NCBI GenBank assembly: GCA_018401755.1
Contig: JAGYKJ010000005.1
Location: 494,634 to 558,633, forward strand
DNA from: Litorivicinus sp.
Lineage (GTDB): Bacteria > Pseudomonadota > Gammaproteobacteria > Pseudomonadales > Litorivicinaceae
DNA: 64,000 nt
Direction of reading: 5' to 3'
Shown here: positions 52,569 through 59,525 of the stretch, in pieces
How the letters are laid out: every line of letters begins with the position of its first letter
Numbering within the stretch: position 1 is the first letter of the stretch
Notes under the pieces: model-generated
Databases searched by the model: none
Seen by the model: only the letters and a program-made list of their open reading frames with translations
What the model was told of the DNA's origin: nothing
Program-made: the position numbers and the translations under genes

Positions 52569-53282
52569 ATGCTCGAAGCACTGACCATCCAAAATCTCGC
52601 GACCTTGTCTCAGGTGGATCTGGAGATCACCCCGGGATTCACCGCCATCACTGGGGAGACGGGTGCGGGGAAATCGCTGCTGCTCGATGCCCTCGAGTTG
52701 GCGCTTGGCGAACGCGCGGATGCCAGCTTGGTCCGCACCGGAGCGGAGCGGGCGCAGGTCTCTGCGGTGTTTCGGGTCGGACAGCTCAGCGACACCCAGA
52801 ACTGGCTCGCCGACAATGACTTTGACGCGACCGACGAGCTCATTGTGCGCCGATCTGTGACCGCCGAGGGGCGCTCAAAGGCCCTGGTCAACGGGATCCC
52901 GATTACTGCAGGGCAACTCAAGACGCTCGCAGCCACGCTCGTGCATCTCCACGGGCAACAAGCCCACCAACAGTTACTGGAACCGCGCGAGCAAACGCGG
53001 ATGATTGATGCGTATGCGGATGGTGGCCGCGCGTACGCCCACTACAGTGTGGCCTATCGCGCTTGGAAGGCGGCCGAAGCGTCTCTGGCGCACTATCAAG
53101 ACGAGATCGCCGAGGCAAGCCGTGAGCAGGCACTGCTGACCTTCCAGGTGGAGGAACTCAACGCGTTTCAGCCAGCGGACGATGAATATGCCGCGTTAGA
53201 TCAAATGCAACGACAGCTCGCCGGCGCCGACCATTTTCTTGCGGTCACCGCCAGCGCATTGGCGCAACTCGGATGGCCATGA
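52569..53282 (+). CDS. recN: DNA repair protein RecN, N-terminal fragment
   Basis: The first 237 residues of RecN, an SMC-like ATPase acting in double-strand break repair. The start ATG 52569 gives MLEALTIQNLATLSQVDLEI, followed by the Walker A loop TGETGAGKSLLLDAL and VRRSVTAEGRSKALVNG, then the first arm of the coiled coil. The frame ends at a TGA (53280-53282) because of one surplus base near 53270, in CTCGGATGG. The protein continues at once in the next frame as DGHEDGGLVDQVSRLRAAMS. Confidence 0.93.
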   Translation: MLEALTIQNLATLSQVDLEITPGFTAITGETGAGKSLLLDALELALGERADASLVRTGAERAQVSAVFRVGQLSDTQNWLADNDFDATDELIVRRSVTAEGRSKALVNGIPITAGQLKTLAATLVHLHGQQAHQQLLEPREQTRMIDAYADGGRAYAHYSVAYRAWKAAEASLAHYQDEIAEASREQALLTFQVEELNAFQPADDEYAALDQMQRQLAGADHFLAVTASALAQLGWP

Positions 53283-54336
53283 GGATGGGGGGCTGGTCGA
53301 TCAGGTCAGTCGCCTGCGGGCAGCGATGAGTGATCTTGTCGAGGATCATCCGACCCTTGCCGAGGCCGATGCACTGTTGGACCAAGCCGCCATCAGCCTC
53401 GATGAATCCGCTCGCGTCATTCGGCATGCACATGCACACCTGGACGTTGATCCCGAACGCCTGGCACAGGTCGAAGCACGGCTGTCTGAATGGCTGCAAT
53501 TGGCACGCAAACATCGGGTGGAACCGGATGCGTTAGCGGCCCATTGGCAGCAACTTAAAGCACGGCTTGATCGCTTACAAACTTCGCAAGAGGCCCTTCC
53601 CGCCCTTGAAGCGCATGTCCGCGAGACCGCCGCGCAGGCGGAGCAGGCCGCAGAGGCCCTCTCTGAGGTGCGTGCACGCTGTGGAATTGAATTAGCGACC
53701 GAGGTCACCCGTAACCTACAGGCCTTACACATGCGCGATGCACAGTTCGATGTCACTTGGCGCCGCAGCGACGAGTTAGGTGTCATGGGCCGCGAGACAG
53801 CGTTGTTTCTATTCACGCCAAATGCCGGCCAAGCTGGCGGGTCGCTGTCCAAAATTGCCTCAGGCGGCGAGCTCTCCCGCGTCAGCTTGGCCATTGAAGT
53901 GATCACGGCAGCCAAGCGCGCGTCACCGACATTGGTCTTTGACGAGGTCGATGTCGGGATCGGGGGGACGACCGCAGCCGTGGTGGGACGCATGTTGGCG
54001 CAATTAGCGACCCATACCCAACTCTTGGTCGTCACTCACCAACCACAGGTCGCGGCAGCTGCACAGGTACACATCCATGTGGCGAAGCAGACACACGCGG
54101 GGTCGACCGAGAGCCAAGCGCTGGTGTTATCGGATGCAGAACGCGTCGAAGAAATTGCTCGGATGCTGGGTGGTGACCACGCTGACAGAGACCACCTATG
54201 CCATGGCAAAGGAGCTGTTGGCCAACGCCTGATCCCGCGTCCGCGACATGGTAAGACCACACCATCAATTGACGTCGAATCGATCGGGCCTATGATAAGC
54301 CATGAGCGTGTTCATCAGGGGAGGCCTGTCCCATGA
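53239..54336 (+). CDS. recN: DNA repair protein RecN, C-terminal fragment
   Basis: The second coiled-coil arm and the C-terminal ATPase half: the signature motif SGGELSRVSLAIEVI, Walker B LVFDEVDVGIGG and VVTHQPQVAAAAQVH. Near 54180 there is another surplus base. The frame given runs on to 54336 with nonsense sequence, while the correct frame reads LTETTYAMAKELLANA and stops at 54230-54232. With both bases removed the gene 52569-54232 codes for 553 residues, the usual RecN length. Two indels in a core repair gene argue for sequencing errors. Confidence 0.92.
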   Translation: MRSPPAHWRNSDGHEDGGLVDQVSRLRAAMSDLVEDHPTLAEADALLDQAAISLDESARVIRHAHAHLDVDPERLAQVEARLSEWLQLARKHRVEPDALAAHWQQLKARLDRLQTSQEALPALEAHVRETAAQAEQAAEALSEVRARCGIELATEVTRNLQALHMRDAQFDVTWRRSDELGVMGRETALFLFTPNAGQAGGSLSKIASGGELSRVSLAIEVITAAKRASPTLVFDEVDVGIGGTTAAVVGRMLAQLATHTQLLVVTHQPQVAAAAQVHIHVAKQTHAGSTESQALVLSDAERVEEIARMLGGDHADRDHLCHGKGAVGQRLIPRPRHGKTTPSIDVESIGPMISHERVHQGRPVP

Positions 54337-54563
54337 CAGTTGTCAAGAGATTGAAGAACGGCCAGAACCAGGCGATTCAGTCTCCCAAAGAGATCGAATT
54401 TGACTTGGGCGAGATCGATGCGCTGCCTATCGACAACATTGGCGACACCATCACGCTGAGACCACACCGCCCCGATTGGCTCGACTTTGCGGCGCTTCCT
54501 CCCATTGAAGAGGATTTCTTGGGCACTCGTCCTGGCGTCTTTCCAGATGAGGGCAGAATGTGA
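54333..54563 (+). CDS. vapB: VapB-like antitoxin, orphan
   Basis: A 76-residue protein of the AbrB/VapB type: an N-terminal swapped-hairpin DNA-binding part (VVKRLKNGQNQAIQSPKEIE, GDTITLRPHR) and a C-terminal toxin-binding tail (DFAALPP...FPDEGRM). GGAGG precedes the ATG. The VapC toxin that should follow is absent: the next dozen codons in the right place read TVR, as VapC often starts, and then hit a stop. A VapC 3' end lies 1.7 kb further on at 56240-56437, after two other toxin-antitoxin pairs. Confidence 0.75.
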   Translation: MTVVKRLKNGQNQAIQSPKEIEFDLGEIDALPIDNIGDTITLRPHRPDWLDFAALPPIEEDFLGTRPGVFPDEGRM

Positions 54564-54656
54564 CGGTGAGATCGAGCACAAAACCCCATCTGGCCTGACA
54601 GCGCATAGTGAGATCTAGCGCGCTTTGTTCATCACCCTCATTCAAATTCCATTGAA

Positions 54657-54666
54657 GGAATATTCC
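54657..54666. promoter_or_regulatory. Palindrome before the HigBA-like pair
   Basis: GGAATATTCC is a perfect 10-bp palindrome about 20 bp upstream of the toxin start, followed closely by TATATT (a possible -10 element). Toxin-antitoxin operons are usually repressed through such sites. The evidence is only sequence symmetry and position. Confidence 0.35.
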
Positions 54667-54686
54667 GTTGAGGCTATATTTTGCTC

Positions 54687-55052
54687 ATGAATTGGGAAGT
54701 CGAATACACAGACGAGTTTGGCGATTGGTGGACGGAGTTGTCCCAAGAGGAGCAGGTTTCGGTGGCTGCGTCGGTGATCTTGCTTGAAGAGCGTGGACCG
54801 AACTTGGGCTTTCCTCACAGCAGTTCGATCAACGGTTCAGTGCATTCGCACATGCGAGAGCTGCGCACCCAGCACCAGGGTCGCCCATTTCGAACTCTGT
54901 ATGCCTTTGATCCGCGAAGACATGCGATTTTGCTGATCGGGGGAGACAAGACGGGCAACGATCGGTGGTACGAAGTGCATGTCCCACTGGCCGACCGTCT
55001 CTATGAGGATCACCTGAGACAACTTCGAGAGGAAGGGTTGAGCGATGACTAA
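54687..55052 (+). CDS. higB: RelE/HigB-type toxin (phage Gp49-like)
   Basis: A 121-residue RelE-superfamily toxin of the Gp49/HigB type. Visible are WEVEYTDEFGDWWTELS at the start, the central strand HMRELRTQHQGRPFRTLYAFDPRRHAIL and GGDKTGNDRWYEVHVP, the pattern of these mRNA interferases. Start ATG 54687. The antitoxin gene overlaps its end by 8 bp, with the toxin first, as is usual for higBA. The fold and the basic residues appear intact. Confidence 0.8.
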   Translation: MNWEVEYTDEFGDWWTELSQEEQVSVAASVILLEERGPNLGFPHSSSINGSVHSHMRELRTQHQGRPFRTLYAFDPRRHAILLIGGDKTGNDRWYEVHVPLADRLYEDHLRQLREEGLSDD

Positions 55053-55371
55053 GAAATTCTCAGAATTGCGCGCCAAGATGTCCCCCGATGCGATGGGACG
55101 TGCGCAGGCGAAGGCGAAGGCGATGTTGGATGAGATGCCGCTCAATGAGCTACGCCAAGCGCGTGGCCTGTCTCAAAAGATGCTGGCCGACGTGTTGCGC
55201 GTTCAGCAACCGTCCATTGCCAAGCTCGAAAAGCGCACCGACATGTACATCTCCACACTGCGCAGCCACATTGAGGCCATGGGAGGTGAGCTAGAAGTTG
55301 TCGCCCGCTTCCCCGAGGGCACTGTCAAAATCAGTAATTTCGCGGATCTTGCAAGTCCAACCTCTTCCTGA
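55045..55371 (+). CDS. higA: HigA-type antitoxin (XRE helix-turn-helix)
   Basis: A 108-residue antitoxin. An N-terminal helical part (about 1-35) is followed by the XRE helix-turn-helix (ELRQARGLSQKMLADVLRVQ, PSIAKLEKRTDMYISTLRSHIEAMGG) and a short beta tail. It overlaps the toxin gene by 8 bp. The organisation toxin-antitoxin and both sequences fit the Gp49/XRE subtype of HigBA. It probably represses its own operon. Confidence 0.83.
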   Translation: MTKKFSELRAKMSPDAMGRAQAKAKAMLDEMPLNELRQARGLSQKMLADVLRVQQPSIAKLEKRTDMYISTLRSHIEAMGGELEVVARFPEGTVKISNFADLASPTSS

Positions 55372-55414
55372 AGACCGGCACACCCTGAGACCCATTCGGC
55401 TTAACAATGAAACT

Positions 55415-55435
55415 CCCCTGCGAGCCCCGCAGGGG
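55415..55435 (+). terminator. Hairpin after the HigBA-like pair
   Basis: CCCCTGCG (55415-55422) and CGCAGGGG (55428-55435) form a perfect 8-bp GC-rich stem with a 5-base loop, 44 bp after the antitoxin stop. There is no T run, so termination is only plausible. The remainder of 55372-55592 shows nothing else except the operator at 55557. Confidence 0.45.
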
Positions 55436-55556
55436 TGTGACGCGACACAAGGAATCTGATGCGGTTCGAACGACACTGGGTGCTGATCCTAAGAACTAGC
55501 GCGCGTTGTGTGTTTCGTGGGTGACTCCTTGCTCTGAACGGAAATGCAGGGCAGAC

Positions 55557-55564
55557 TTGTACAA
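55557..55564. promoter_or_regulatory. TGTACA-core operator of yefM-yoeB
   Basis: TTGTACAA is a perfect palindrome 28 bp before the yefM start. The TGTACA core is the motif bound by YefM-YoeB in Escherichia coli, so this is a likely autoregulatory site. Confidence 0.55.
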
Positions 55565-55592
55565 TAAACTGTCCAACTAGGGATTTCTTGTC

Positions 55593-55850
55593 ATGCGAGT
55601 CATCAACTTTTCTGAAGCGAGAAGAGGTCTTAAAAGCGTGATCGACCAGGTCACAGCAGATGCCGACTACACGGTCATCTCGCGCCGAGATGCGCCGGAT
55701 GCGGTTCTGATGTCGCTCGATACCTTCAACGCTCTGCTGGAGACGGTGCACCTGTTGAAGTCGCCCGCGAACGCAGCGCATTTGGCCCGCTCGATTGAGC
55801 AGTACCGCAGGGGTGAGGTGAGGCAGCAGGGTTTGGTTGATGTCGACTGA
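55593..55850 (+). CDS. yefM: YefM/Phd-family antitoxin
   Basis: An 85-residue antitoxin. The N-terminal Phd/YefM fold shows MRVINFSEARRGLKSVIDQV and YTVISRRDAPDAVLMSLDTFNAL, the standard pattern. The C-terminal helix that wraps the toxin is SIEQYRRGEV. By family it neutralises YoeB and represses the operon. It overlaps yoeB by 11 bp and has a TGTACA-type operator upstream. Confidence 0.9.
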   Translation: MRVINFSEARRGLKSVIDQVTADADYTVISRRDAPDAVLMSLDTFNALLETVHLLKSPANAAHLARSIEQYRRGEVRQQGLVDVD

Positions 55851-56112
55851 CAGCGTCCACAAGCTAACCTGGACCACAGCTGCTTGGGATGACTACACCG
55901 ACTGGCAGGCGCAAGATAAAAAGACCCTCAAGCGCATCAATGCATTGATCAAAGACGCGCTTCGTCAGCCGTTTGACGGTATCGGTAAGCCTGAGCCGTT
56001 GAAAGAAAACCTCTCAGGCTTCTGGTCGCGGCGCATCGATGACACGCATCGGTTGGTCTATTGCGTGGAAAACGAGTCTCTTGTGGTCATTGCATGCAGG
56101 TACCACTATTAA
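55840..56112 (+). CDS. yoeB: YoeB-type mRNA interferase toxin
   Basis: A 90-residue RelE-family ribonuclease that cleaves mRNA at the ribosome. Visible are WTTAAWDDYTDWQAQDKKTLKRIN, then FDGIGKPEPLKENLSGFWSRRID with the catalytic Glu and Arg, HRLVYCVE, and the invariant C-terminal ACRYHY with the catalytic His and Tyr. Start ATG 55840 lies inside yefM. All catalytic positions are present, so the module looks functional. Confidence 0.9.
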   Translation: MSTDSVHKLTWTTAAWDDYTDWQAQDKKTLKRINALIKDALRQPFDGIGKPEPLKENLSGFWSRRIDDTHRLVYCVENESLVVIACRYHY

Positions 56113-56179
56113 TGCCTTCCGGTGTTTTTGACCGACTGGTTTAGATCGCGCATTGATCGACAGGCAGATCCGATACTGA

Positions 56180-56437
56180 TGCATTGATCACGCATCTGGA
56201 TGACATCTACCCAATCTCTCGATTGGTGATCGAGAAACCATGCGTAGTCGTCATGCCTTAGCCATCGCGGGCTCCCCAATTGGCCCCAATGACAGCCTCA
56301 TTGCGGCACATGCACGCGTGTTAGGCTGCTGTTTGGTGACCAACAACGTTCGCGAATTTGAGCGGGTTCCAGGCTTAACATTCGAGAATTGGGCTGTGCT
56401 GACGGACGGCCCGGAGATATCTGACTTTCACGCCTAG
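56180..56437 (+). pseudogene. vapC: Remnant of a VapC (PIN-domain) toxin
   Basis: An open stretch 56240-56437 codes for a typical VapC C-terminus: GSPIGPNDSLIAAHA with the conserved Asp, LVTNNVREFERVPGL with the second acidic region, and ENW. The N-terminal half with the first catalytic Asp (LDTN) is missing. Just upstream, in another frame, the codons HLDDIYPIS fit the preceding part of VapC, so the remnant extends to about 56180 with a frame break. It ends in a 4-bp overlap with the fur stop. It may be the other end of the vapBC locus whose vapB survives at 54333. Confidence 0.75.
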
Positions 56438-56853
56438 CGCTTTCGACAGTCGGCGCACTCGACATAGATGATGTGTTTGTGGTCGACAATGGTGCAGTCG
56501 TAATGCCGGGCCACCTCCTCTTGAAGGGCCTCAATTTTTGGCTCCACATACTCAATGACTTTGTGGCACTTCACACAAATGATGTGGTCATGGTGATCAT
56601 CCTGAGCCAACTCAAACACACTGGTTGTCGCATCAAATTGATGACGCTCTACCAAACCTGCTTCCTCAAACTGAGTCAGGACGCGGTAAATGGTGGCGAG
56701 ATTGACGTCTACTCCGGAATCATGCAGTTTTCGGTAGACCTCTTCCGCAGAAAAATGCCCTTCCGCATGATTTAACAGCAACTGAAGAATATGAATACGC
56801 GGAAGTGTGGCTTTCAGTCCCGCTTTCTTCAGTTCGTCGGTTTCATATTGCAT
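56434..56853 (-). CDS. fur: Ferric uptake regulator Fur
   Basis: A 139-residue iron-responsive repressor. The N-terminal winged helix has DELKKAGLKATLPRIHILQLL and LATIYRVLTQFEEAGLV. The C-terminal metal-binding and dimer part has HHDHIICVKCHKVIEY and ends CADCRKR, giving two CxxC pairs. I start at 56853 (MQYETDELKK), which matches the family; the frame remains open upstream but overlaps bamE. Fur divergent from bamE is the usual gammaproteobacterial arrangement. Confidence 0.96.
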   Translation of the reverse strand: MQYETDELKKAGLKATLPRIHILQLLLNHAEGHFSAEEVYRKLHDSGVDVNLATIYRVLTQFEEAGLVERHQFDATTSVFELAQDDHHDHIICVKCHKVIEYVEPKIEALQEEVARHYDCTIVDHKHIIYVECADCRKR

Positions 56854-56919
56854 GGCGCATAGACTCAGTCCCAGATGAACTCTATTATTCGGGGGTTTAC
56901 CGCGTATTGGAACCTTTCT

Positions 56920-57312
56920 ATGCGAATTCTGGCGCCTTTGCTCATCCTCTCCCTCACCTTGGCGGGCTGCGGCTTTCCGGGCGTGCACAAAAACCCGGTG
57001 ATTCAAGGCAACCAGTTCAAGGAAACCGCCATGAATCGCGTCGAAATCGGGATGACGGAGGCACAGGTCCAATTTCTGCTTGGCAATCCAATCACCACAA
57101 ACAGCTTTAACCCAGATCGTTGGATCTACTTAGAGCGCGTGGATCTGGATGGCGAGATTCAGACCAACCAATACCTTATCGTCCAGTTTGAGGGCGGCCG
57201 CGTGGCTTCGCTTGCGCGCGACGCCGGCGGTTCTCCTTCGGATCCGCTTGCAACGATCGATACAACTCCACCCGATCCCCAGCCGACACCACGGTGGTGG
57301 TGGCCGTTTTAA
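56920..57312 (+). CDS. bamE: Outer membrane assembly lipoprotein BamE (SmpA/OmlA)
   Basis: A 130-residue lipoprotein of the BAM complex that inserts beta-barrels in the outer membrane. The signal peptide ends with lipobox LAGC (residues 15-18 from ATG 56920). The mature part has VIQGNQF, IGMTEAQVQFLLGNP, DRWIYLERV and YLIVQFEGGRV, the BamE fold. The proline-rich tail (TTPPDPQPTP) ends in three Trp residues and overlaps the 3' end of the opposing rnfH gene by 137 bp. Confidence 0.93.
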   Translation: MRILAPLLILSLTLAGCGFPGVHKNPVIQGNQFKETAMNRVEIGMTEAQVQFLLGNPITTNSFNPDRWIYLERVDLDGEIQTNQYLIVQFEGGRVASLARDAGGSPSDPLATIDTTPPDPQPTPRWWWPF

Positions 57313-57511
57313 TTTCCACGCCGAAAATCCCCATCGGAATGGTGGCCAGATCAATCTCCGGAAACATCTCGACAATCCCCGATAAGGCGGCTGCTTCTGC
57401 CAGCGTCGTGCCTTCAGGAACGCTGACGGCGATAATCGCTTGGCGCTCTGGACGCGCGTAAGCCACCTCAATCGGAATCATCGTGGGATGGGAGGATGGC
57501 AGCGCAGTCAC
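57176..57511 (-). CDS. rnfH: RnfH-family ubiquitin-like protein
   Basis: A protein of 101-111 residues in the RnfH/UPF0125 family with a beta-grasp fold: IPIEVAYARPERQAII, GTTLAEAAALSGIVEMFPEIDL, GIFG, GDRVELYRSLQADPKENRRRRA. Its exact function is unknown. Two starts are possible. The GTG at 57511 overlaps the ratA stop as GTGA; the ATG at 57481 would give MIPIEVAYA. The former fits translational coupling. The basic C-terminus lies antisense to the bamE tail over 137 bp. Confidence 0.88.
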   Translation of the reverse strand: MTALPSSHPTMIPIEVAYARPERQAIIAVSVPEGTTLAEAAALSGIVEMFPEIDLATIPMGIFGVEIKTATTTVVSAGDRVELYRSLQADPKENRRRRAQAKPRGRPQTGR

Positions 57512-57948
57512 TGCGCAGCACCATAGAGTGCATCGGCGCGATCACAGAAGGCGTCAACCAGATTCCCGGCGATTTGCGAGAACAGTCCACCAATCGCCAT
57601 GGCGATCAAACGACTGGAGAACTCGAACTCGAGGTTCAAACTCACGCGACACGCACCCCCTGGCAGGGATTCAAAGGTCCAGGCACCGGAGAGCGACTTA
57701 AATGGGCCAGATACCAGTGAAAGCGCAATCCGTTCGGGTCGCGTCAAGGTATTTCGGGTCGAAAATGTATGTCGTAGTGCACCTTTTTGCAGCGTCAGTT
57801 CACCAATGATTTCGCTTGAATCAGCTGAAATCACGCGCCCTGCAGCGCACCAAGGAAGGAATTCAGGGTAGCGACTGAAGTCGTTAACCAAATCAAACAT
57901 GTGTTCTGGTGAGTGCGAAACCACCGCGGAGCGCGTAACCTTGGGCAT
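57508..57948 (-). CDS. ratA: RatA/START-like protein (ubiquinone-binding Coq10 family)
   Basis: A 146-residue protein of the SRPBCC/Coq10 superfamily. VSHSPEHMFDLVNDFSRYPEFLPWC is the family signature, followed by a strand-rich middle and the C-terminal helix IGGLFSQIAGNLVDAFCDRA. In Escherichia coli the homologue RatA was described as a toxin blocking 70S ribosome association; the family also binds polyprenyl quinones, so the real role is open. I take ATG 57948 (GAGGACAG upstream) rather than 57966. It is divergent from smpB and coupled to rnfH. Confidence 0.9.
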   Translation of the reverse strand: MPKVTRSAVVSHSPEHMFDLVNDFSRYPEFLPWCAAGRVISADSSEIIGELTLQKGALRHTFSTRNTLTRPERIALSLVSGPFKSLSGAWTFESLPGGACRVSLNLEFEFSSRLIAMAIGGLFSQIAGNLVDAFCDRADALYGAAQ

Positions 57949-58002
57949 TCTGTCCTCGTTCGTCATTTGACGGTGGGCGAAATATACGTAAAGTCGCGCG
58001 CC

Positions 58003-58479
58003 ATGGCCAAAAAAGCAAAATCAAACTCCAATCAGATCGCCGCGAACAAACGCGCACGATTCGATTACCAAATCGACCAGACCTTTGAAGCGGGGCTGCA
58101 GTTGCTCGGCTGGGAGGTCAAATCCATTCGCGCCGGGAAAGCCAACCTCACCGACACCTATGTCGTGATTCGACGCGGCGAAGCCTACCTGTTGAACGCA
58201 CTGATTACACCGCTTGATTCTGCGTCGACCCATGTCATCGCCGATCCGACCCGCTCCCGTAAGCTCCTACTGCATCGCAAAGAGCTCGCGGTCATCCACG
58301 GCATGCTGGCGCAAAAAGGGCACGCCTGCATCCCGCTTGAGATGTATTGGAAAGGGCCGTTGGTGAAACTCAATATTGGCTTGGCACGCGGGAAGAAACA
58401 ACACGACAAGCGCGAGACCATCCGCGATCGCGAATGGGCGATTGAAAAGCAACGGGCGGTTCGCCACCGAGCGCGATAA
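58003..58479 (+). CDS. smpB: SsrA-binding protein SmpB
   Basis: A 158-residue RNA-binding protein that pairs with tmRNA in ribosome rescue. It starts MAKKAKSNSNQIAANKRARF, then has FEAGLQLLGWEVKSIRAGKANLTD, RSRKLLLHRKEL and LEMYWKGPLVKLNIGLARGKKQHDKRETI with the basic C-terminal tail that reaches the mRNA channel. It is complete. The ssrA gene lies 650 bp downstream, so both partners of trans-translation are here, with a LysE-type gene between them. Its stop overlaps the next start as TAATG. Confidence 0.96.
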   Translation: MAKKAKSNSNQIAANKRARFDYQIDQTFEAGLQLLGWEVKSIRAGKANLTDTYVVIRRGEAYLLNALITPLDSASTHVIADPTRSRKLLLHRKELAVIHGMLAQKGHACIPLEMYWKGPLVKLNIGLARGKKQHDKRETIRDREWAIEKQRAVRHRAR

Positions 58480-59078
58480 TGACCGAGGCTGATTGGATCA
58501 ACCTGATCGTCTTGTGCCTGGCCGGCGCCCTATCCCCCGGAATTTCCTGGCTGATGATTCTGTCCATGACCGCCACGCGGGGTCTTGGAGTCGGTGTTGC
58601 AGGTGCCCTCGGTCATGGGCTTGGGATCACTTGCTTCGCGCTCGCCACTGTCTTCGGCTTATCTGCGCTACTCATGGCAGCACCGGCCGCATCCGGTGTA
58701 CTGACCTGGCTTGGCCTTGCATTGTTGGTGTATTTTGGCTGGACTCTGGTGCGTCGTGGAACCACTCCGCTCCCTGAACGACTCTCGACCCAGGGTGGAT
58801 TTGTCGCTGGCTTTTTCATTGCCATCGTCAATCCAAAAGTGCTGATCTTCTTCCTCGCCATCTTTGGCCCCTTTGTGGACCCAAATCATCGCTTGCTGGA
58901 TCAAGTCGTGATGGGGGCGCTCGCCGGATTCATCGATGCCGTTGTCTATACCGGGGTCGCCCTGTTTGCGGGGTCTGCAAAGGCACTTTTGACCGAGACC
59001 TCCCTCCCAACAATCAACCGCACTCTGGGCATCCTCTTGATCGGATCCGCAGTTTGGCTTGCGTTCTCGGCGATCTAA
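58479..59078 (+). CDS. LysE/RhtB-family amino-acid exporter
   Basis: A 199-residue inner-membrane protein with about six helices. The N-terminal INLIVLCLAGALSPGISWLM carries the SPGxxxL region of the LysE/RhtB family, followed by GLGVGVAGALGHGLGI and NPKVLIFFLAIFG, both typical. Such proteins export amino acids or related small molecules; the substrate cannot be read from sequence. It overlaps smpB by one base and is probably co-transcribed with it. Confidence 0.87.
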   Translation: MTEADWINLIVLCLAGALSPGISWLMILSMTATRGLGVGVAGALGHGLGITCFALATVFGLSALLMAAPAASGVLTWLGLALLVYFGWTLVRRGTTPLPERLSTQGGFVAGFFIAIVNPKVLIFFLAIFGPFVDPNHRLLDQVVMGALAGFIDAVVYTGVALFAGSAKALLTETSLPTINRTLGILLIGSAVWLAFSAI

Positions 59079-59090
59079 GGACAACGCGCA

Positions 59091-59119
59091 TTGCACTGAC
59101 TGCACTTCAAGGGGATACT
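59091..59119 (+). promoter_or_regulatory. Sigma70-type promoter of ssrA
   Basis: TTGCAC (59091-59096) and GATACT (59114-59119) are 17 bases apart, and the predicted mature 5' end of tmRNA is 9 bases further, at 59128. Spacing and position fit a standard promoter. Confidence 0.6.
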
Positions 59120-59127
59120 AACCCATC

Positions 59128-59487
59128 GGGGACGATATGGATTCGACGCCGGTCACAAAACCAAATGTGCATGCCGAGTAGTTCTGCAGTGCTCGTTAAC
59201 CCAACTGTAGACTCGTTAGCCATAACTGCCAACGACGACAACTACGCTCTAGCTGCTTAATGCTAGACCTTGGGTCGGAATCGTCTCTGGTTCTGACTAA
59301 CAAGGTTCGCAACAGAGACTCGTCTTGAGACTGCGTTCAGGGTCAACGGACTAAACTTTCACTGAACTCGGAATGGGGATCCCTGTGCGTTGGGAGATCC
59401 GGACTTAAATCCAAAAACGCGACTAAGCATGTAGAGCGTTTGGCGGAGGGCTGACGGACGCGGGTTCAAATCCCGCCGTCTCCACCA
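59128..59487 (+). ncRNA. ssrA: tmRNA (transfer-messenger RNA)
   Basis: A 360-base tmRNA. The 5' GGGGACG (59128-59134) pairs with CGTCTCC near the 3' end to make the acceptor stem, and CCA is encoded at 59485-59487. The tRNA-like part has GATTCGACG at the 5' side and a T-arm GCGGGTTCAAATCCCGC. The internal reading frame codes for the proteolysis tag. It works with SmpB to rescue stalled ribosomes. A strong terminator follows. Confidence 0.95.
59228..59260 (+). other. tmRNA tag reading frame (ANDDNYALAA, stop)
   Basis: Ten codons starting GCC AAC GAC and ending GCT GCT TAA code for ANDDNYALAA. This tag is the form known from Pseudomonas and relatives (Escherichia coli has ANDENYALAA). The C-terminal ALAA is the ClpXP degron. 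Confidence 0.93.
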
Positions 59488-59493
59488 ATATTG

Positions 59494-59524
59494 AAACCCC
59501 AACCGTTCTCGGTTGGGGTTTTTT
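59494..59524 (+). terminator. Intrinsic terminator of ssrA
   Basis: AAACCCCAACCG (59494-59505) and CGGTTGGGGTTT (59510-59521) form a perfect 12-bp stem with a TTCT loop, and the stem runs into six T bases ending at 59524. An insertion sequence begins two bases later. Confidence 0.92.
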
Positions 59525-59525
59525 C

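Noticed and set aside
54233..54336. The 3' extension of recN to 54336
   Set aside because: It results from a surplus base near 54180; the correct frame ends at 54232 with the conserved RecN C-terminus.
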